A DNA stretch of 64,000 bases from Apteryx mantelli (Eukaryota; Chordata; Aves; Apterygiformes; Apterygidae), in NCBI RefSeq assembly GCF_036417845.1, contig NC_090015.1, positions 190,001-254,000 of the forward strand, written 5' to 3'. The notes under the pieces were generated by a model. The model was given only the letters and a program-made list of their open reading frames with translations. It had not been told where the DNA came from and did no database searches. Position 1 is the stretch's first letter; the number at the start of each line of letters is the position of its first letter. Shown one piece after another: positions 1-11,026 of this stretch. Made by a program: the position numbers and the translations under genes.

Positions 1-3000
1 GCTGGCCGAGTTCAACGAGAGCATCCCGCTGGAGGAGGAGCGGCCGCGCGACGACGACGACGAGCCCTCCAAGGCCGAGCAGGAGATCGCCTCCCTCGTC
101 GAGCAGGTGGGCCCGGGCGGCCGGGAGGGGCCCAGGCGGCCGGGAGGGGCCCAGGCGGCCGGGAAGGGCCCAGGCGGCCGGGAGGGGCCCAGGCGTCCGG
201 GAGGGGCCCAGGCGTCCGGGAGGGACCCAGGCGTCCGGGAGGGGCCCAGGTGTCTGGGAGGGACCCAGATGTCCGGGAGGGACCCAGGCATCCTGGAGGG
301 GCCCAGGAGTCCGGGAGGGGCCCAGGAGTCTGGGAGGGGCCCAGATGTCCGGGAGGGGCCCAGGCGTCCGGGAGGGACCCAGGCGTCCGGGAGGGGCCCA
401 GGCGTCCGGGAGGGGCCCAGGAGCCCGGGGAGGGGCCCAGGAGTCTGGGAGGGGCCCAGGCGTCCGGGAGGGACCCAGGCGTCCAGGAAGGGGCCCAGGC
501 GTCCGGGAAGGGCCCAGGTGTCCAGGAGGGACCCAGGCGTCCAGGAGGGGCCCAGGAGTCCGGGAGGGGCCCAGGAGTCCGGGAAGGGCCCACGAGTCCA
601 AGAGGGGCCCAGGCATCCGGAAGGGACCCAGGCATCCGGGGGGGGCCCAGGCGTCCAGGAAAGCACCCAGGCATCGGGGAAGGGCCCAGGCGTCCGGGAG
701 GGCCCCAGCTGCCCATAGACTCACCCAACGCGTCCAGGCAAGGGGCCCAGGCGTCCGGGCGGGTGTCCGGGTGGGCAGCGGCAGGAGGGGGTGGGGGGGG
801 GTGGCGGCGCCTCCGGGGTCCCCGTGGCGCGAGGGACCCAGGCGTCCGGGCCGCAGCTGACGCCCATCGAGCGCTACGCCATGAACTTCCTGGAGGCGTC
901 GCTGGAGGACGTCAGCCGCGAGGAGCTCAAGCAGGCCGAGGTGGGCGCCGGGGGGGCACCCGGGGGGCACCCGGGGGGTGGGGGGCACCCGTGGGGTGGG
1001 GGTGCGCCCGGGGGGCACCCGAGGGTGTCCCTTATGGGGCAGGAGCACCCATAGGGACCTAGCTATGGGGTGGGAGCACCCATAGGGATCTAGTTATGGA
1101 TTAGGAGCACCCGTAGGGGTCCAGTTATGGGGCGGGAGCACCCATAGGAGACCCAGCTATGGGGCAGGAGCACCCATATGGGTCCAGTTATGGGATGGGA
1201 GCACCCATAGGGTCTAGTTATGGGGCGGGAACACCCATAGGACTCTGGTTAGGAGGTGGGAGCACCCATAGGGGCCCAGCTATGGGGCAAGATCACCCGT
1301 AGGTGCCTGGTTATGGGGTGGGAGCACCTGTAGGGGTCCAGTTATGGGGTGGGGGCACCCATGGGAGTCTGGTTAGGGGTTAGGAGCAACCATAGGGATC
1401 AGGTTATGGGGTGGGAGCACCCTTAGGGATCCGGTTATGGGGCAGGAGCACCTGTATGGGTCTAGTTATGGGGTGGGGGCACCCATAGGAGTCTGGTTAT
1501 GGGTTAGGAGCACCCATAGGGGTCCAGGTATAGGTTAGGAGCACCCATAGGGATCCAGTTATGGGGCAGGAGCACCCATAGGAGACCCAGCTATGGGTTG
1601 GGAGCACCCATATGAGTCCAGCTATGGGGTGGGAGCACCTGTAGGGGTCCCACTATGGGGTGGGGGCACCCATAGGGGTCTGGTTATGGGGCGGGAGCAC
1701 CCATATGGGTCCAGCTATGGGGCAGGAGCACCCATGGGTGCCCAGCTCGGGGGCGGAGGCCGGGTGCCCCACGGCCGCCCCCGCCCCCAGGAGCAGGTGG
1801 AGGCGGCTCGCAAGGACATCGACCAGGCCAAGGACGAGGTGGTTTTCCGCCTGCCGGCCGAGGAGGAAGAGGAGGAGGAGGAGGAGGAAGAGGAGGAGGA
1901 GGAGGAAGAGGACGAGGAGGAAGAAGAGGAAGAGGAAGAAGAGGACGAGGAAGAGGAGGAGGAAGAAGAGGACGAGGAGGAGGAGGAAGAGCAGCGGGAG
2001 GAAGAGGAGGAGCCGCCCGCCGCCGCCCCCGCCGAAGCCGAAGCCGAAGCCGCCGAAACCGCCGAGGCCGAAGGCCCCGCGCTGAACCGCCCCCGTCCCC
2101 GGCAGCCCCGGCCGCCGCCGGAACGTCCCGGCACCCGAGCCAGCGAGCGGCTGCGCGGCGCCCGCCCGGCGTCACCGTCGCCGTCACCGCCGCCACCGCC
2201 GCAACAACCGCCGCCGCCGCCGCAACCGCCGCCTGACGCCGCCGAGGTACCGCCGGCGCAACCGCCGCAGCAACAGCAGCAACAGGCGGAGGGGCCCAAG
2301 GCGCCGGCGCGGCGCCGCACCAGCGCCGACGTGGCCATCGGGCAGGGGGGCGGCGGGCCGGGGCCGGCGGCCAAGGTGCTGCGCAAGCTGCCGGGGCGGC
2401 TGGTGACGGTGGTGGAGGAGAAGGCGCCGGCGCGGCGCCGCCGCCGGTTGTTGCCACCGCCGCCGCCGCCGTCATCCCGTCACCGCCGTGCGGCGTCACC
2501 CCCCGGCGCCGCCGCCAGCTCGGACGCGGAGGCTTCGGCGCCCGTCGGAGGAGGAAGCCGGCACCGTCGGCGCCGCCGCTGCTGCCGCCGGCGCCCGGCG
2601 CCGCCGCACCCCGAGGCGCCCAAACGCAAGCGGGGGCGGCCGCCCAAACGGCGCCCGGCGCCCCGGCGCCCCAAGGGCCGGCGGCCGCGGCGGCGGGGCC
2701 GAGCGCGCCGCAGGGGGCGGCCGGCGCGGGGCGCCAACGCCGCGACCCCCCCCGTGACGGTGACAGCGGTGACGCCGCCGCCGCCGAAACGGAAGCGGGG
2801 GCGGCCGCCCAAGCGGGCAGCGCCGGCGCGCGGCTCCTCGCCCGAGAGCAGCGCTTCCGAGGCGCCGGCCCGCTGCACCCGCCGGCGGCCCGGCGGGCTG
2901 CTGCCGCCGCTGGAGCGCGAGCCGGGCCGGCGGCAACGGCGGCGCCAACAGCCGGCGGCGGCGGTGACAACACCGGCACAACGGCGGCAGCAGCAACGGC

Positions 3001-3266
3001 GCCGCTCGCCCGCCTCGTCCTCCTCCTCGGCGTCCAGCGGCGACGAGGAAGGCCGCCGGCGGCCGCCCCCCGCCAAGCGCCGCCGCCGTCACCCGCCGCC
3101 AACACCCGCCGGCAACACCCGGCGGCGGCTCCGCAGCGCCGCCGCACCGCCGGCCGCCAACACCCGCTCCACCGCCGGCTCCACGCCGCCGCCTCCGCCG
3201 CCACCACCGCCACCACCGCCGCCATCGGCCCCCGATGCCGGCCGCGGCCGCAAGGCCAAGACGTGA
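1..3266 (+). CDS. SRCAP: SRCAP, C-terminal part (last three coding exons)
   Basis: Catalytic ATPase of the SRCAP complex, which exchanges H2A.Z into nucleosomes; only the C-terminal ~554 residues are here. Exons: 1-106 (reading from base 2; enters from outside the window), 857-940 (28 codons), 1791-3266, all flanked by AG/GT with matching phase. The short middle exon reads LTPIERYAMNFLEASLEDVS, close to human SRCAP as I remember it. The last exon begins EQVEAARKDIDQAK, then runs through a very long Glu/Asp tract (about 1860-2010), the segment RPGTRASERLRGAR, the segment KVLRKLPGRLVTVVEEK, and two AT-hooks KRKRGRPPKR (2622-2651 and 2787-2816). It ends GRGRKAKT-stop, like human SRCAP. The acidic tract and the Pro/Ala/Arg-rich linkers are simple-sequence expanded. 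Both introns are filled with minisatellite. Identity is very secure; whether the repeat tracts are exact depends on assembly quality. Confidence 0.95.
107..790 (+). repeat. 19-bp minisatellite in SRCAP intron
   Basis: About 33 head-to-tail copies of a unit close to GGGGCCCAGGCGTCCGGGA start directly after the splice donor at 107. Variants differ mainly at the GCGTCC core (GTGTCC, GCATCC, GAGTCC). The same core recurs in both orientations elsewhere in the window. No gene is seen in this stretch. Confidence 0.93.
941..1790 (+). repeat. ~31-bp minisatellite in last SRCAP intron
   Basis: Units resembling GTTATGGGGCGGGAGCACCC followed by ATAGGGGTCCA repeat from about 1020 to 1740. The array stops just before the C-rich acceptor tract of the last SRCAP exon. 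Confidence 0.9.
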
Positions 3267-3340
3267 CCCCCCCGCTGCCGCCGCCGCCGGCTGCCGCCTC
3301 CTCGCGCCCGTTTTCCCCCCTTTTATCCCCCTCTGGAATT

Positions 3341-3353
3341 AATAAATAATAAA
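3341..3353 (+). promoter_or_regulatory. SRCAP proximal poly(A) signals
   Basis: Two AATAAA hexamers (3341-3346 and 3348-3353) lie about 75 bases after the SRCAP stop in a short non-repetitive 3' UTR. This is the most likely 3' end of the gene. Confidence 0.8.
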
Positions 3354-3599
3354 ATCCCAAAAAAACCCCCCGGCGCCGGCGGACGCCGAGGGCGGTGGAG
3401 CCGGTCGGCGTTTCCGCCCCCCCCCAAACCCGGCGTTTTCGGCGAGCGGCGGCCGGGAGACGTCGAAAGCCGGCGGAGACGGGCGACGTCCGGCCCGCGG
3501 GTGTTGGGATCGGCGGACGCCGGAGCCGGCAAACACCCGAAACGGCCGGTTTTGGCAGCGGGAAGCGTCCGAGCCGAGGGACGTTGAAGGCGACGGGCA

Positions 3600-5110
3600 G
3601 CGGAGGTGGGAAATGTCCGACCTGCAGGTGTTGGAGCTGGTGGACACCAAAATCAGGAGATGTTGGAGCTGGTGGACACCAAAACCAGATGTTGGAGCTG
3701 GCGGACACCAAAACCGGCAGTTTTCGGCATCGGGAAGTGTCTGATCTGGAGGACATTGAAGCCGGCTGGTGGCGGAGATGGGAGATGTCCGACCTGCAGG
3801 TGTTGGAGCTGGTGGACACCAAAAGCAGCAGGTGTTGGAGCTGGTGGATACCAAAACCAGATGTTGGAGCTGGCGGACACCAAAACCGGCAGTTTCCGGC
3901 ACTGGGAAGTGTCCAATCTGGAGGACATTGAAGCTGGTTGACGGTAGCAATGGGAGATGTCCAAGCTGCAGGTGTTGGAGCTGGTGGACACCAAAACCGG
4001 CAGTTTTCAGCACCAGGAAGTGTCTGATCTGAAGGACGTTGAAGCCGGCTGGTGGTGGAGATGGGAGATGTCCGACCTGCAGGTGTTGGAGCTGGTGGAC
4101 ACCAAAACCAGCAGATGTTGGAGCTGGTGGACACTAAAACCAGCAGATCTTGGAGCTGGCGGACACCAAAACTGGCAGATGTTGGAGCTGGTGGACACCA
4201 AAACTGGCAGATGTTGGAGCTGGCAGACACCAAAATCAGGAGATGTTGGAGCTGGCGGACACCAAAACCAGATGTTGGAGCTGGTGGACACCAAAACTGG
4301 CAGGTGTTGGAGCTGGTGGACACCAAAACCAGATGTTGGAGCTGGTGGACACCAAAACTGGCAGACGTTGGAGCTGGTGGACACCAAAACCAGCAGGTGT
4401 TGGAGCTGGCAGACACCAAAACAGGCAGTTTCCAGCACTGGGAAGTGTCCAATCTGGAGGACATTGAAGCTGGTTGACGGAAGCAATGGGAGATGTCCAA
4501 GCTGCAGGTGTTGGAGCTGGTGGACACCAAAACCGGCAGTTTTCGGCACCGGGAAATGTCCAATCTGGAGGACGTTGATGCTGACTGGTGGCGGAGATGG
4601 GAGATGTCCAAGCTGCAGGTGTTGGAGCTGGTGGACACCAAAACCAGATGTTGGAGCTGGTGGACACCAAAACTGGCAGGTGTTGGAGCTGGTGGACACC
4701 AAAACCAGATGTTGGAGCTGGTGGACACCAAAACCGGCAGGTGTTGGAGCTGGTGGGCACCAAAACTGGCAGACATTGGAGCTGGTGGACACCAAAACCA
4801 GATGTTGGAGCTGGTGGACACCAAAACCGACAGTTTTCGGCACCGGGAAATGTCTGATCTGGAGGACGTTGAAGCCGGCTGATGGCGGAGATGGGAGATG
4901 TCCGACCTGCGGGTGTTGGAGCTGGTGGACACCAAAAGCAGCAGATGTTGGAGCTGGTGGACACCAAAAGCAGATGTTGGAGCTGGCGGACACCAAAACT
5001 GGCAGATGTTGGAGCTGGCAGACACCAAAATCAGGAGATGTTGGAGCTGGTGGACACCAAAACCGGTGTTTTTTGGTACTGGAAAACATCCGAGCTGGAG
5101 GACGTTGAAG
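3600..5110 (+). repeat. ~29-bp minisatellite downstream of SRCAP
   Basis: Tandem units of the form TGTTGGAGCTGGTGGACACC plus AAAACCAGA, interspersed with a second unit type containing TTTTCGGCACCGGGAA and GGAGGACGTTGAAGCCGG, giving a higher-order pattern. All frames stay open for long stretches only because the unit lacks stops; no protein-like sequence is present. Confidence 0.9.
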
Positions 5111-5239
5111 CCAACGGGTGACGGAGCTGGGAAATGTCCTACCTGCGGGTGCCGGAGCTGGTGGACACCAAAACCGGCAGATGTTGGAGCCGGCAAACAC
5201 CAAAACCGGTGGGTTTTGGCACTAGGAAACGTCTCACCT

Positions 5240-6950
5240 GGGGGGACGTTGAAGCCGGCGGGCAACGGAGACGGAAAACGGGACAACGGGGACAGAAAAC
5301 GGGACGACGGGGACGGAAAATGGGGCGACGGGGACGGAAAACAGGGCGACGGGAACGGGCAGCGTCCGACCCGCAGGTGTCGGAGCTGGTGGACACCAAA
5401 ACCGGCCGATATTGGATCTGGCCGACACCAAAACCGGCGGCGCCGGCGAGCGTCCAACGTGGGGGACGTCGGAGCCGGGAAATGTCCGAGTTGGGGGACG
5501 CCGGAGCTGGCCGACACCCAAGCGGATGCCGGAGCCAACGGATGTCCGACCTGGAGGTCCACCAGAGTCAACGAGCACCGAAACCGGCAGCGCCAGCCAA
5601 CGGCTTGACCCGGAGGGACGTCGGAGCCGGGAAACGCCCAACGTTGGGGACATCGGAGATGGGAAGTGTCCGACATTGGGGCCGTTGGAGTCAGGAAACA
5701 TCCGACACGAGGAACATCGGAGCTGGGCAACGTCTGACCTGGGGGGACGCTGAAGTTGGGGAACGTCTGACCTCGAGGGTCCCCTGGAGCCGGGAAACGT
5801 CTGATGTTGGGGACATCGGAGCCGGGAAGCGTCTGATGTTGGGGACACTGGAGCCAGCAGACATCAGACCCGGGGTGACATTGGAGCTGGGAAACCTCCG
5901 ATGTTGGGGACATCGGAGCCGAGAATCATCCAACCTGGGGAGACATCGGAGCTGGGCAACGTCCGACCTGGGGGGACACCAAGAGCCGGGAATCGTCCAA
6001 CTTTGGGGATATCAGAGCCGGGAATCATCTGACCTCGGATAACACTGGAGCTGGGAATCGTCTGACGTTGGCGACACCGGAGCTGGGAAACATCCAACCT
6101 GGAGCAACACCGGAACTGGGAAATGTCCAACGTTGGGGACATCGGAGCTGGGAATCATCTGATCTCAGATAACATCGGAGCTGGGAATCGTCTGACGTTG
6201 GCGACATTGGAGCTGGGAAATGTCCGATGTTGGCAACACCAGAGCCGGGAAACATCCAACCTGGAGCAACACCGGAACTGGGAAATGTCCAACGTTGGGG
6301 ACATCGGAGCTGGGAATCATCTGATCTCAGATAACATCGGAGCTGGGAATCGTCTGACGTTGGCGACATTGGAGCTGGGAAATGTCCGATGTTGGCAACA
6401 CCAGAGCCGGGAAACATCCGACCTGGAGCAACACTGGAGCTGGGAAACATCCAACATTGGGGACATTGGAGCTGGGAATCATCTGATCTCAGATAACATC
6501 GGAGCTGGGAGTTGCCCGACGTTGGGGACACCGGAGCCGGGAATCATCCAACCTCAGTTAACATTGGAGCTGGGAATCGTCTGATGTTGGCGACACCGGA
6601 GCTGGGAAATGTCCGATGTTGGCAACACCAGAGCCGGGAAACATCGAACGTTGGGGACATCGGAGCCAAGAATCATCCAACCTCAGATAACATCAGAGCT
6701 GGGAATTGTCTGACTTTGGGACACCGGAGCCGGGAATCATCCGACCTCAGCCAACACCGGAGCCGGGAAACATCCCAACACGAGCAACACCGAAGCAGAG
6801 AATCATCCAACTTGGGGAGCAACGTCAGAACCGGGAAACATCCGACGTCGACGACGCCGGAACCGGCAAACATCCGACACCGGAGCTGGCAAACATCTGA
6901 CCCGGAGCCGGCAAAGATCCGACACCGGAGCCGGCAAACATCCGACCTTG
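5240..6950 (+). repeat. ~27-bp minisatellite, second array downstream of SRCAP
   Basis: Units built around GGAGCTGGGAATCGTCTGA and GGGAAACATCCGA with a GTTGGGGACATC spacer. A higher-order block is nearly duplicated at about 6060-6270 and 6240-6450, implying recent expansion. It grades leftward into the previous array. Confidence 0.85.
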
Positions 6951-7140
6951 GTTTTTTCTTTTGGGGGGGGGGGGAACAGAACGACGCAACATTTGAGCCG
7001 GAAAATACCTGACCTGGGGGCTGAGGGGAGGAAGAAGGAGAAGGAGAAGAGGAAACGTCCCCGGAGCCGGGAAGCGCCGCCGGAGCCGGGAAGCGATGCC
7101 GGAGCCGGCGGGGGAGGGGGGGGGGCGGGGGGGCCGGGGG

Positions 7141-7400
7141 GGCCCGTTTTTTTAACCGTGTACATTGGCGGGGGCCGGCGGCCCCCCTGTACAGCGCGAC
7201 CACGATGTAAAATAGGTTCCTTTTGAACAGAGACGCGGCCGGCGGCTCCTTTGTGCCCTCCCCGGGGGGGGGACGCGGTTTTTGGGGGGGGGGGACGTGG
7301 TTTTGGGGGGGGGGGGGACCACCGGGGGGGGGGGTCCCCAACCGGCCCCTGTAACTTCCTCCCCCCCCCCCCCAAGCGGTGGCCTCGGGCGGTGAATAAA
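7141..7400 (+). promoter_or_regulatory. Non-repetitive island ending in AATAAA (possible distal 3' UTR)
   Basis: Between the arrays lies a stretch of ordinary complexity containing TGTACATTGG, CTGTACAG and ATGTAAAATAGGTTCC, followed by G/C homopolymers and then AATAAA at 7395-7400 with a G/T-rich tail. It resembles a vertebrate 3' UTR end on the plus strand. It could be a distal SRCAP 3' end or the relic of a neighbour. No coding sequence was recognised on either strand. Confidence 0.35.
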
Positions 7401-7439
7401 AACCGTGCGAAAACGGCCGCTTTCGGGGGGCGGCGGGTC

Positions 7440-8160
7440 CGTCCCCCCCCCCCCAAAAAAAAATATGGACCCCCCCAAAATATATGGGACCCCCCCCAAA
7501 AAATATGGACACCCCCCCCAAAACTATGGGGACACCCCCACAAATATGGGGACCCCCCTAAAAATATGGACCCCCCCCAAAACTATGGGGACACCCCCAC
7601 AAATATGGGGACCCCCCCCCAAAAAAAATTTGGACCCCCCCAAAATATGGGGACCCCCCCCTGAAATATGGACACCCCCAAATATGGACACCCCCCCCCA
7701 AATGTGGACCCCTCCCCCCTCCTTGGGGTGTGTGGGGGGGGCCCAGGTGTCCGGAGATGGGGGGGAGGTTTTGGGGGGGGGGGTTCGGCCTTCTCGCCCT
7801 CATCATCATCGGGGGGGGGCACGTTTGGGGGTAGGGGGGGTCCCCATGGGGCTGCGGGGGGGGCCCAAGGGGTTGGGGGGGTTCTGGGGGGCTGGGGGGG
7901 GTCCCCTATGGGGCTGGGGGGGTCCCAAGGGGTTGGGGGGGTTCTGGGGGGGTCCCATGGGGCTGGGGGGGAGGCTGGGGGGGTCCCCTGTGGGGCTGGG
8001 GGGGGTCCCAAGGGGTTGGGGGGGTTCTGGGGGGGGTCCCATGGGGCTGGGGGGGGAGGGCCGGGGGGGGTCTCTGGGGGCCCCCATAGGATTTGGGGGG
8101 GGGTCCCATGGGGCTAAGGGGGTCCCATGGGGCTGGGGGGGGCTGGGGGGCCCATTACGG
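7440..8160 (+). repeat. C/A-rich then G-rich simple arrays
   Basis: From 7440 to 7710 the unit is roughly GGGGACCCCCCCAAAATAT. From about 7730 to 8150 it changes to a G-run array of the form TCCCATGGGGCTGGGGGGG and GGGTTGGGGGGGTTCTGG. Very strong G-quadruplex potential; homopolymer lengths are unlikely to be exact in the assembly. Confidence 0.85.
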
Positions 8161-8219
8161 GAAGCGCGGCCGTTGCCCTTTTAAGCGCGCTCCGCCCCCA
8201 CCCCTTTCCCCCACCCCCC

Positions 8220-8830
8220 CGGGCCTCTCGCCGCTCCTGATTGGCTCGCGCGCGGCGCTGCGTCACGCCGCCCTCCTCGCGCCCGCCAACGGTCGCTCCG
8301 CGCGGGCGGCGCCCGCTCATTGGCCGCCGGCGCCACGTGGGGCGCGGGGCCCAATGGGCGCGCGGCGCGGCGCGAGGGAGGGGCGGGGCGCGCGGCAGGC
8401 CCGCTGCCATGGCGACCGGCTCCTTTTTTTCCCCCCCCCCCCCCGAGGAGCCCGGCCGCGTCGCCACGGCAACCGCGAGCGGCCCCAATGGGAGGAGGCC
8501 TCGCTGCGAGGCGCAGGGGGAGGGGCGCGCCGCCGCCAATGGGAGCGCCCCTCACTGCGCCGCCGGCCGAGGGGCGCGCGCGCGGCGCCCGCCGCCAATC
8601 CGCGCCCGCCGCCCCGCCCCCCTCGCGCCCGCCGCGGCCAATGGGCGCGGGCGCAGGGCCGGCGCATGCGCAGCGGGCGCGGGGCCGGCGCATGCGCGGC
8701 GGGGGCGGGGCCGGGCCCAGAGCTGCCGGCGGCGGCGGCGGCGGCGGACGGTGCGGAAGGGCCCGAGCGGCGGGAGGGGGGGGGGAGGGAAGCGACGGGC
8801 CCGGCCCCGCCCCCCACCGGGGAGCTCCGC
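8220..8830 (+). promoter_or_regulatory. CpG-island promoter, probably RNF40
   Basis: Dense CpG sequence with seven CCAAT boxes in both orientations (8240, 8319, 8351, 8485, 8536, 8593, 8638) and two perfect NRF1 palindromes GCGCATGCGC (8662-8671 and 8688-8697), followed by GC boxes. It lies upstream of RNF40, whose first exon in human is non-coding, so transcription probably starts near 8700. In human this promoter region is divergent; I find no minus-strand gene here. The first exon boundary was not located with confidence. Confidence 0.7.
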
Positions 8831-8879
8831 CCACACCGGGGAGGGGGGGGCGGCACCCGGGACCCCCCGTTACACCCGG

Positions 8880-10978
8880 GGACCCCCGTTACCCCCCCCG
8901 TTACCCTTGGGCCTCTATTACCCTCCTCTTCCGCCCCCGTTACCCCTTGTTACTCCCACGTTACTCCCCCCCATTACTCCCCGTTGCCCTTCGGCACCCC
9001 CGTCCCTCCCCCCCCCGTTACTCCCTGTTACCCCCCCCCATTATCCCCTGTTACCTCCCCTTTACCCCTAGGGACCCCCGTTACCCTTCTGTTATTGCCC
9101 GTTACCCCTTGTTACCCCCCATTACTCTCTCGTTACCCCATTGCCCCCCCCCGTTACCTCCTCGTTCCCCTGGGGACCCCCGTTCCTTCCCCCTTCCCCC
9201 CGTTGTCCCCCCCGTTGTCCCCCGTTACCCCTCCATTACCTCTCTGTTACCCCTTGGGACCCCCCTTCCCCCCGTTACCCCTTGTTACCCCCCATTGCAT
9301 CCCGTTACCCCCCCATTACCTCCCTGTTACCCCTTGGGACCCCCCTTCCCCCCCTTCCCCCCGTTACCCCCCCCGTTACCCCCCTGTTATCCCTCATTGC
9401 ATCCGTTAACCCCCCATTACCTCCCCTTTACATTTGGGGACCCCCATTTCCCCCCGTTACCCCCCCGTTACCCCCCCTGTTACCCCCATTACATCCCGTT
9501 ACCCCCCCCATTACCTCCCTTTTACTTCTGGGGACTCCTGTTACCCCCCCATTACTCCTCTGTTATTGCTTGTTACCCCTTGTTACTTCCTGTTACCATC
9601 TCATTACTCCCATTACCCCCCCCCCATTCCCCTGTGTTACCCCCGGTCCCTCGATGTTACCCCCCATTACCCTCCGTTACTCCCCAGTGACCCCTGTGTA
9701 CTCCCTGTTCACCCTGTTACCCCCGTTTTCCCCTTTCTGCCCATTACCCCCCTTTACCCCTTCGTTACCCCCTGTTACTCCCCCGTTACCCCTCATCGCT
9801 CCCCAGTTTCACCTTTTCTGCCTATTTCTCCATCACCTCTATTTACGCCCGTTACCCCCCGCTTCCCCCATTACTCCCCCTTTACACCTTGTTACTCCCC
9901 CATTTTCCCTTTTCTATTTTTTCTGTTGCCCCTTTTTATCCCTTCACTGCCCCTAATTTTCCCTGTTTCTCCTTCCTCACCCCTTTGTTACTGCTGGGAT
10001 GTTCCTCTCGTATATCTGTTCTTATTTTCTTTTTCTCATCGTTACTCATTTTTCTCTTATTTTTCTATAGCTGCTTTGTTGCTCTTTGTTACTCTGAATT
10101 ACTCTTATCTTTTTTTTGTCCTTTTTTGTTCATAATCTCTATTACTATCATGTAACTCTTTTGTTGCTCTTTTTTGGCTTTATTATTTACTTTTTTTCTT
10201 CGTTACCCATTTCCCATTACTCTTATAATTACTTTGTTATTACTCATTACTTTTTGTTATTTCCTCATTTTTAAACTTTATTTCCCCATTAGTCTTCTTT
10301 TTTCCCAGGAAACTTGCTGTTACTCTGCTGTAATCACTTTGTTACTCTGTGTTACTCCCTCACCCCTTGCTTTTCCCCCCATTACTCCCCCACTGTCCCT
10401 TTTCCCCTTTTAATCCACTTTCCTTTTTCAGTTATGTCATGATTGCTCGTTACTCTCCTTTAGGTCCATCATTACTCTTCATTATTTCTCATTACCTGTT
10501 GTTACTCCTCATCATTCCATTTTTCTGTTACTTTTTATTTTTTTTTTGTTACTTTTTATTTTTCTTTATTACTTTTATTTTTCCTTGTTACTGCTTATTC
10601 TACTCTTCCTTGTTACTCCTTACTCTTCTTTGCTACTGCCTTACTTTTCCTTGTTATTTTTTACTTTTCCTTGTTACTCCTTAATTTCTTTGTTACTTCT
10701 TATTTCTTCTTGTAACTCTTTACTTTTCTTTGTTACTCATTTTGTTACTTTTCAATTTTATTGTTACTCCTCATTTCTCATTCTTACTAGTTTTCTCCTT
10801 GTTATTCATTGTTACTCGTGTTTACTCCTTGTTACTCAAGTTACTCCCCCACATTCCTCTCTCCTGTTTTATTCACCCGCTCCCCTGTGTTGCTCCCCGT
10901 TACCCCCCAATCACACCCCAACACCAGCGTTTGTTACTCCCAGTACTCCCGGTTCCTCGCCGTTACCCCGCCGTTACT
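8880..10978 (+). repeat. Pyrimidine-rich GTTAC array in the presumed first RNF40 intron
   Basis: About 2.1 kb of pyrimidine-biased plus strand built on CCCCCGTTAC-type units. The left part is almost all C between GTTAC motifs; from about 9900 to 10850 the C runs are replaced by T (TTGTTACTCCTT), then C returns. This is the only AT-rich patch in the window. No coding sequence. Confidence 0.85.
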
Positions 10979-11026
10979 CAGCGCCGCTCCGCGCTCCCCG
11001 GCGTCCCTCGCCGTCCCGCGGGCGCC

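Noticed and set aside
3395-3590. A possible small gene directly after the SRCAP poly(A) signals
   Set aside because: Open frames here continue straight into the ~29-bp array, with no splice sites or family resemblance.
1684-5913. A 1409-codon open frame on the minus strand
   Set aside because: It runs across the SRCAP coding exon in antisense and through a tandem array whose unit lacks stops. The translation is low-complexity repeat with no protein-family resemblance.
8409-8870. An ATG in good context within the CpG island (CTGCCATGGCGACC)
   Set aside because: The downstream translation is Arg/Ala/Pro-rich CpG-island noise with no recognisable domain and no matching exon; the RNF40 start is clear at 11027.
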